Assembly (NCBI GenBank): GCA_001829315.1
Contig: MIAY01000038.1
Span: 1-64,000 of the forward strand
DNA from: Spirochaetes bacterium GWE1_32_154
GTDB taxonomy: Bacteria > Spirochaetota > GWE2-31-10
DNA length: 64,000 bases
Direction: 5' to 3'
Shown: one piece after another, positions 61,367-64,000 of the stretch
Layout of the letters: every line of letters begins with the position of its first letter
Numbering within the stretch: the first letter of the stretch is position 1
Position numbers and translations under genes: made by a program
The notes under the pieces: model-generated
The model's input: the letters and a program-made list of their open reading frames with translations, nothing else
Told to the model about the DNA's origin: nothing
The model's database searches: none

Positions 61367-63301
61367 ATGGGCAAAATTATTGGTATCGATTTAGGTACTA
61401 CGAATTCGTGTGTTTCTGTTATGGAAGGTAGTGAGGCAATTGTTATTGCAAATTCTGAAGGTCAAAGAACAACACCATCAATAGTAGGTTTTACAAATGG
61501 TGGAGAAAGAATTGTAGGTCAGCCTGCTAAAAACCAAATGATAACAAATGCTAAAAATACTGTTTATTCAATAAAAAGATTTATGGGTAGACAATTTTCT
61601 GAAGTCGGAGCTGAAACAAAGCACATTCCTTATGAAGTAATTAAAGGAACAAATGGTGATGCCCGGGTTAAAATTAACGATAAAGATTTTTCACCTCCTG
61701 AAGTAAGTGCTGCAATTTTACAAAAAATGAAAGCTACTGCTGAGGCATACCTTGGAGAAAAAGTTACAGAAGCAGTTATTACTGTTCCGGCTTATTTTAA
61801 TGATGCTCAAAGACAAGCTACAAAAGATGCAGGTAGAATTGCCGGTCTTGAAGTTAAAAGAATTATAAATGAACCGACAGCTGCTGCTTTAGCGTATGGT
61901 ATGGATAAGAAAAAAGAAGGTAAAATAGCTGTTTATGATTTAGGTGGCGGTACATTTGATATTTCAATTCTTGAAATTGGTGATGGCGTTTTTGAAGTAA
62001 AATCTACGAATGGTGATACTCATTTAGGTGGAGATAACTTTGATCATACATTAATTGAATGGATGATTACTGATTTTAAATCTCAGTCAGGTATTGACTT
62101 ATCAAAAGACACTATGGCTCTTCAACGATTAAAAGAAGTTGCTGAAAAAACAAAAATTGAACTTTCAAATAAACAAAGTTCTGATATCAACTTACCTTTT
62201 ATCACTGCAGATGCTTCAGGTCCTAAACATTTACAAATGAGTATTACAAGAGCAAAATTTGAACAATTAATAGAAGCTGATGTTAAAAGATCGGCAGAAC
62301 CTTGTAGGATCGCATTAAAGGATTCCGGTTTAACTGCAGCAGAAATTGATGAAGTTATTTTAGTCGGCGGATCAACACGAATTCCTATGGTTCAGGCTCT
62401 TGTAAAAGAAATTTTTGGTAAAGAACCATCAAAAGGTGTTAATCCTGATGAAGCCGTTGCGGTAGGTGCTGCAATTCAGGGCGGTATTTTATCCGGTTCT
62501 GTTAAGGATATTTTATTACTTGATGTTACCCCGTTATCACTTGGAATTGAAACATTGGGTGGTGTAATGACTACACTTATTCAAAAAAATACAACTATTC
62601 CAAAAACTGAAAAACAAATTTTCTCAACGGCTGCTGATGGACAGACTGCTGTTTCCATTCATGTTTTACAGGGTGAACGAAAAATGGCAACTCAAAACAG
62701 ATCAATTGGAAGGTTTGATTTAACGGATATTCCTTCTGCACCACGAGGTGTTCCTCAGGTTGAAGTAACATTTGATATTGATGCTAATGGTATTCTACAT
62801 GTTAGTGCAAAAGATCTTGGAACCGGTAAAGAACAAAAAATTCGAATTGAAGCTTCTTCAGGATTAACTGAAGCTGAAATTAAAAATATGGTTAAAGATG
62901 CCGAACTTCATGCAGCAGAGGATGAAAAAATAAGAGAAATGGCTGAAGCTAAAAATCTTGCTGACAATATGGTATATCAAACTGAAAAGGCAGTTAAAGA
63001 TTATGGCGACAAAGTTTCAGAAGAAGATAAAACAGCAATTAATACTGCTGTTGAAGAGTTAAAGAAAACACTTGCAGATACCAGTGCTGATGTTGCTCAA
63101 ATAAAAGCTAAAACTGAAGAGTTACAAAAGGTTTCCTATAAACTTGCCGAGGAAATGTATAAAAATGCAAATCCTGCGGGAGGTGCTACTCACGATGGCG
63201 GAGCTGAACATTCTGATAACCCGGGCTCTTCAGGTGGTAGCAATTCAAAAGCAGAAGATGCAGACTATGAAGTTGTTGATGATGCTGATGTAAACAAATA
63301 A
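61367..63301 (+). CDS. dnaK: Chaperone DnaK (Hsp70)
   Basis: ATP-dependent Hsp70. The nucleotide-binding domain (1-385) has [25 protein letters not shown] and [12 protein letters not shown]-like [13 protein letters not shown]; the linker [12 protein letters not shown] and substrate-binding domain follow, with a C-terminal helical lid ending in a G/S-rich tail and [13 protein letters not shown]. At 644 residues it is full length. AAGGAG precedes the ATG. It is followed by a hairpin and then a 140-bp inverted-repeat element that separates it from dnaJ. Confidence 0.98.
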   Translation: MGKIIGIDLGTTNSCVSVMEGSEAIVIANSEGQRTTPSIVGFTNGGERIVGQPAKNQMITNAKNTVYSIKRFMGRQFSEVGAETKHIPYEVIKGTNGDARVKINDKDFSPPEVSAAILQKMKATAEAYLGEKVTEAVITVPAYFNDAQRQATKDAGRIAGLEVKRIINEPTAAALAYGMDKKKEGKIAVYDLGGGTFDISILEIGDGVFEVKSTNGDTHLGGDNFDHTLIEWMITDFKSQSGIDLSKDTMALQRLKEVAEKTKIELSNKQSSDINLPFITADASGPKHLQMSITRAKFEQLIEADVKRSAEPCRIALKDSGLTAAEIDEVILVGGSTRIPMVQALVKEIFGKEPSKGVNPDEAVAVGAAIQGGILSGSVKDILLLDVTPLSLGIETLGGVMTTLIQKNTTIPKTEKQIFSTAADGQTAVSIHVLQGERKMATQNRSIGRFDLTDIPSAPRGVPQVEVTFDIDANGILHVSAKDLGTGKEQKIRIEASSGLTEAEIKNMVKDAELHAAEDEKIREMAEAKNLADNMVYQTEKAVKDYGDKVSEEDKTAINTAVEELKKTLADTSADVAQIKAKTEELQKVSYKLAEEMYKNANPAGGATHDGGAEHSDNPGSSGGSNSKAEDADYEVVDDADVNK

Positions 63302-63311
63302 ATTGTAAATT

Positions 63312-63340
63312 TAAGGACACTATTTTTTATAGTGTCCTTA
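63312..63340 (+). terminator. Hairpin after dnaK
   Basis: TAAGGACACTAT and ATAGTGTCCTTA form a perfect 12-bp stem around a short T loop. No T run follows because the 140-bp element begins at 63341, so termination may be partial and dnaJ may still be transcribed. Confidence 0.7.
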
Positions 63341-63480
63341 GAGACTGTGTAAAAACAAATATCTTCACCAAATTTAAGGCGTGAAGAACCGAAACACCGG
63401 AGCATACTACGTGTATGTGAGGAGTTGAGGTGATGAACAACGAAAAAGTTGGTGAAAAGATGCCGTTTTTACGCAGTCTC
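63341..63480 (+). mobile_element. 140-bp terminal-inverted-repeat element (MITE-like) between dnaK and dnaJ
   Basis: The ends are imperfect inverted repeats of about 36 bp: GAGACTGTGTAAAAACA at the left against GAGACTGCGTAAAAACG read from the right, continuing through CTTCACCAAATTT versus TTCACCAACTTT. TTA directly flanks both ends (63338-63340, 63481-63483), a possible 3-bp target duplication. The core is richer in GC than its surroundings and holds ACCGAAACACCGGAGCATAC, a small CATAC/GTATG hairpin and GAGGAGTTGAGG. There is no coding capacity. It is unrelated to the A-E repeats. Confidence 0.7.
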
Positions 63481-63529
63481 TTAGTTCATTAATAAAATTA
63501 GATTTGTTACATATAAATGAGGTGTTTAG

Positions 63530-64000
63530 ATGGCTAAGAGGGATTATTACGAGGTTCTTGGTGTTCAAAAGAACGCTTCGGTTGATGAAATTAAAAAAGC
63601 TTATAGAAAATTAGCAATGCAGTATCACCCGGATAAAAATCCCGGTGATAAGGCAGCAGAAGATAAATTTAAGGAAGCTACAGAATCATATACAATATTA
63701 TCAGATGAAAATAAACGATCGAGATATGATCAGTTCGGGTTTGCAGGCGTTGAAGGACAGTCAGGAGGAAATCCTTTTGAAGGTGGCGGTGACTTTGGTG
63801 ATGCATTTTCAGGTTTTGAAGACATATTCAGTTCATTCTTCGGTGGCGGTTTTGGCGGTGGAGGTAGCTCACGAAGAGGCAGGACACAGCGGGGAAGTGA
63901 TCTTTTATATACTCTTGAAATTAGTTTGGAAGATGCAGCTCTTGGAAAAAATGTTGATATTACATACGAAAGACATGTTAAATGTGATAGTTGTCGTGGT
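63530..64000 (+). CDS. dnaJ: Chaperone DnaJ (3' partial)
   Basis: The start is ATG 63530 after GAGGTG. The visible 157 residues contain the J domain ([20 protein letters not shown] in part, YHPDKNPGD with HPD), the Gly/Phe-rich region ([20 protein letters not shown]) and the beginning of the peptide-binding domain, ending at the first zinc-finger pair CDSCRG. The frame runs off the window. It is the Hsp40 partner of DnaK and completes the grpE-dnaK-dnaJ order, interrupted by the inserted element. Confidence 0.96.
   Translation, partial: MAKRDYYEVLGVQKNASVDEIKKAYRKLAMQYHPDKNPGDKAAEDKFKEATESYTILSDENKRSRYDQFGFAGVEGQSGGNPFEGGGDFGDAFSGFEDIFSSFFGGGFGGGGSSRRGRTQRGSDLLYTLEISLEDAALGKNVDITYERHVKCDSCRG

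Noticed and set aside
1-64000. CRISPR arrays, prophage, insertion sequences with transposase, tRNA or rRNA genes
   Set aside because: No regular spaced repeats, phage structural genes, transposase frames or recognisable tRNA/rRNA sequences were found by reading; a covariance-model scan would be decisive.

Overview
The window is AT-rich, gene-dense chromosomal DNA. It looks like an anaerobic, motile, diderm bacterium. Support for a diderm envelope: several lipobox proteins, a candidate beta-barrel, an O-antigen-ligase-type polymerase, an MMPL/RND exporter and a glycosyltransferase. Support for motility and surface signalling: a methyl-accepting protein, two GGDEF proteins, an HD-GYP protein and a PilZ protein. 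Support for fermentation: a four-gene HndABCD-type [FeFe]-hydrogenase and a D-lactate dehydrogenase. The citramalate synthase resembles, from memory, the Leptospira enzyme. A spirochaete or a related low-GC lineage is my best guess, but no rRNA or tRNA gene is present to test it.

Layout. 1-2.5 kb: 3' end of a large surface protein (InlB-type repeats, then a seven-repeat FG-GAP propeller) and an HTH/periplasmic-binding-like regulator that looks leaderless. 2.6-8.5 kb: a secreted GH13 enzyme and hndABCD, closed by a strong hairpin. 8.5-10.4 kb: an accessory patch with a start-less M23-like toxin-tail fragment and an exported SH3 protein. 10.4-23.6 kb: rsmH, a membrane HD-GYP protein, lysS fused to an HD domain, cinA, a HEAT-repeat protein, a DEDDh exonuclease, yqeK, cimA, a hemolysin-III protein and a REC-GGDEF protein. 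23.7-26.7 kb: a HEPN-like gene, then a three-gene chemoreceptor operon read leftward. 26.9-32.2 kb: ppk1, ppx/gppA, a ROK kinase and a cyclic-nucleotide-binding protein. 32.3-34.7 kb: a hybrid kinase facing an HTH-REC regulator. 34.9-42.0 kb: an orphan ABC ATPase, a lipoprotein, a PilZ protein, parAB and an MMPL exporter. 42.2-52.8 kb: glycosyltransferase, DUF402 protein, aconitase, APP1-like phosphatase, DjlA-like co-chaperone, exported proteins and an O-antigen ligase. 52.9-59.3 kb: a long leftward unit (flavodoxin, MFS, GGDEF, DUF362 ferredoxin, ispD, ispF, REC-kinase). 59.5-64 kb: D-lactate dehydrogenase, then grpE-dnaK-dnaJ (dnaJ cut by the window end).

The less ordinary content is structural. 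A modular stem-loop repeat occurs five times between 20 and 48 kb; one copy sits in frame inside a lipoprotein signal peptide and another touches the cimA stop codon. A different 140-bp terminal-inverted-repeat element separates dnaK from dnaJ. LysRS, an enzyme family known to make Ap4A, carries a C-terminal HD phosphohydrolase-type domain, and a YqeK-type Ap4A hydrolase lies 4 kb away. Several perfect palindromes in promoter regions are candidate operators. I saw no CRISPR array, prophage, transposase, tRNA or rRNA. No gene-free stretch exceeds 300 bases.
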